Assembly (NCBI RefSeq): GCF_000190635.1
Contig: NC_015172.1
Coordinates: forward strand, 434,001 to 498,000
Length of the DNA stretch: 64,000 bases
Source of the DNA: Syntrophobotulus glycolicus DSM 8271
GTDB taxonomy: Bacteria > Bacillota > Desulfitobacteriia > Desulfitobacteriales > Syntrophobotulaceae
Reading direction: 5' to 3'
The notes under the pieces: generated by a model
What the model saw: the letters and a program-made list of their open reading frames with translations, nothing else
Database searches by the model: none
Told to the model about the DNA's origin: nothing
In this document: in pieces, positions 63,778 to 64,000 of the stretch
Numbering within the stretch: position 1 is the stretch's first letter
How the letters are laid out: each line of letters starts with the position of its first letter
Translations under genes and position numbers: made by a program

Positions 63778-64000
63778 CTAATTTTCATAAATCCGCAAGG
63801 TCAAGGTATTCTCTTTAACCAGACTGCGGATGAGAAGAGGAAAGGGCTTGCTGTTTCTGAATTTAAAATCAAGATCAGGAAAGCTGACCGTGGCATCCTG
63901 ACCCGGGGGGACATAGCTTACGGGCAGGGAATGATGATGTCTTTCCAGTATGTCCAATTGAGCGAGATTCACTGCGTTGTATAAAGTGGAAGAAACCTGG
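63778..64000 (-). CDS. VanW-family protein, C-terminal part (5' end outside window)
   Basis: The minus-strand frame is open to the window edge and reads QVSSTLYNAVNLAQL, then ERHHHSLPVSYVPPGQDATV and LDFKFRNSKPFPLLI, the conserved VanW block. The family is found with peptidoglycan-binding and G5 domains on the surface of Gram-positives; its function is unknown. About 73 C-terminal residues are visible. It converges on thyX across a shared terminator. Confidence 0.9.
   Translation of the reverse strand, partial: QVSSTLYNAVNLAQLDILERHHHSLPVSYVPPGQDATVSFPDLDFKFRNSKPFPLLIRSLVKENTLTLRIYEN

Noticed and set aside
1-64000. CRISPR arrays, prophage or conjugative element
   Set aside because: No regularly spaced repeats, integrase, capsid, terminase or relaxase genes are present.

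Overview
The window reads as chromosome from a low-to-mid GC, endospore-forming, anaerobic Gram-positive bacterium of the Clostridia, most like the Desulfitobacterium/Dehalobacter/Desulfosporosinus group (Peptococcaceae sensu lato). This is inferred from the gene set, not from a database search: a 1,429-residue 2-hydroxyacyl-CoA dehydratase activase fusion, SigI/RsgI, YjcZ-type small sporulation proteins, CdaA/CdaR, a glmS ribozyme, ThyX, a manganese riboswitch on a TerC gene, strong AGGAGG ribosome-binding sites and many TTG/GTG starts. No prophage, plasmid, CRISPR array or rRNA is visible. One tRNA (Thr, anticodon CGT) is present.

Layout. 1-4.3 kb: 3' part of carB, then an aspartate-type aminotransferase. 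4.4-5.4 kb: orphan HicB-like gene and a PspC/LiaF-like membrane pair. 5.6-11.3 kb: the CoA-dehydratase activase fusion, then a DUF2087 regulator and a GIY-YIG protein behind a perfect sigma-A promoter buried in a palindrome. 11.4-19.6 kb: membrane protein, argF-argG, a chromate transporter pair, htpX, riboswitch-controlled terC, argH. 19.6-25.3 kb: DnaA-box cluster, nucleotidase, murC, signal peptidase and small proteins. 25.3-29 kb: an IS256-family element next to a short cis-prenyltransferase gene, then an aminotransferase. 29-32 kb: sigI-rsgI-DUF5667, with matching SigI-type promoters in front of sigI and of the DUF5667 gene. 32-38.5 kb: coiled-coil protein, hemerythrin, YjcZ peptides, modABC with a divergent regulator, and a Gly/Trp-rich peptide. 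38.7-42.7 kb: dehydrogenase remnant, pseudouridine synthase, MsrAB, two-component system. 42.9-46.3 kb: VTC domain protein, DUF4956 membrane protein and a large surface lipoprotein. 46.3-48 kb: tRNA-Thr, acetyltransferase, DUF362 remnant, MazG. 48-55.7 kb: cdaA-cdaR-FAD protein-glmM, then ribozyme-controlled glmS. 55.9-62.8 kb: glycine betaine ABC transporter, ClC channel, Ktr/Trk potassium uptake. 63-64 kb: thyX and the end of a VanW-family gene.

How it fits together. Arginine/pyrimidine supply (carB, argF, argG, argH) is spread over 20 kb, with an ARG-box-like site on the argF promoter. Cell-wall precursor supply is strong (murC, glmM, glmS), and cdaA-cdaR-glmM is the conserved c-di-AMP/GlmM module. 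Osmotic and ion balance genes (betaine uptake, ClC, TrkA/TrkH) follow; c-di-AMP is known to control such systems in Firmicutes, so the neighbourhood is coherent. The most promising under-described unit is the two-component system divergent from the VTC/DUF4956/surface-lipoprotein operon, with an OmpR-type repeat array between them. Other points worth following are the SigI promoter pair, an intrinsic terminator between the glmS ribozyme and its gene, a DnaA-box cluster, an unassigned structured RNA near 22.8 kb, and a peptide carrying a WWWWIIIIIIFFFF core.
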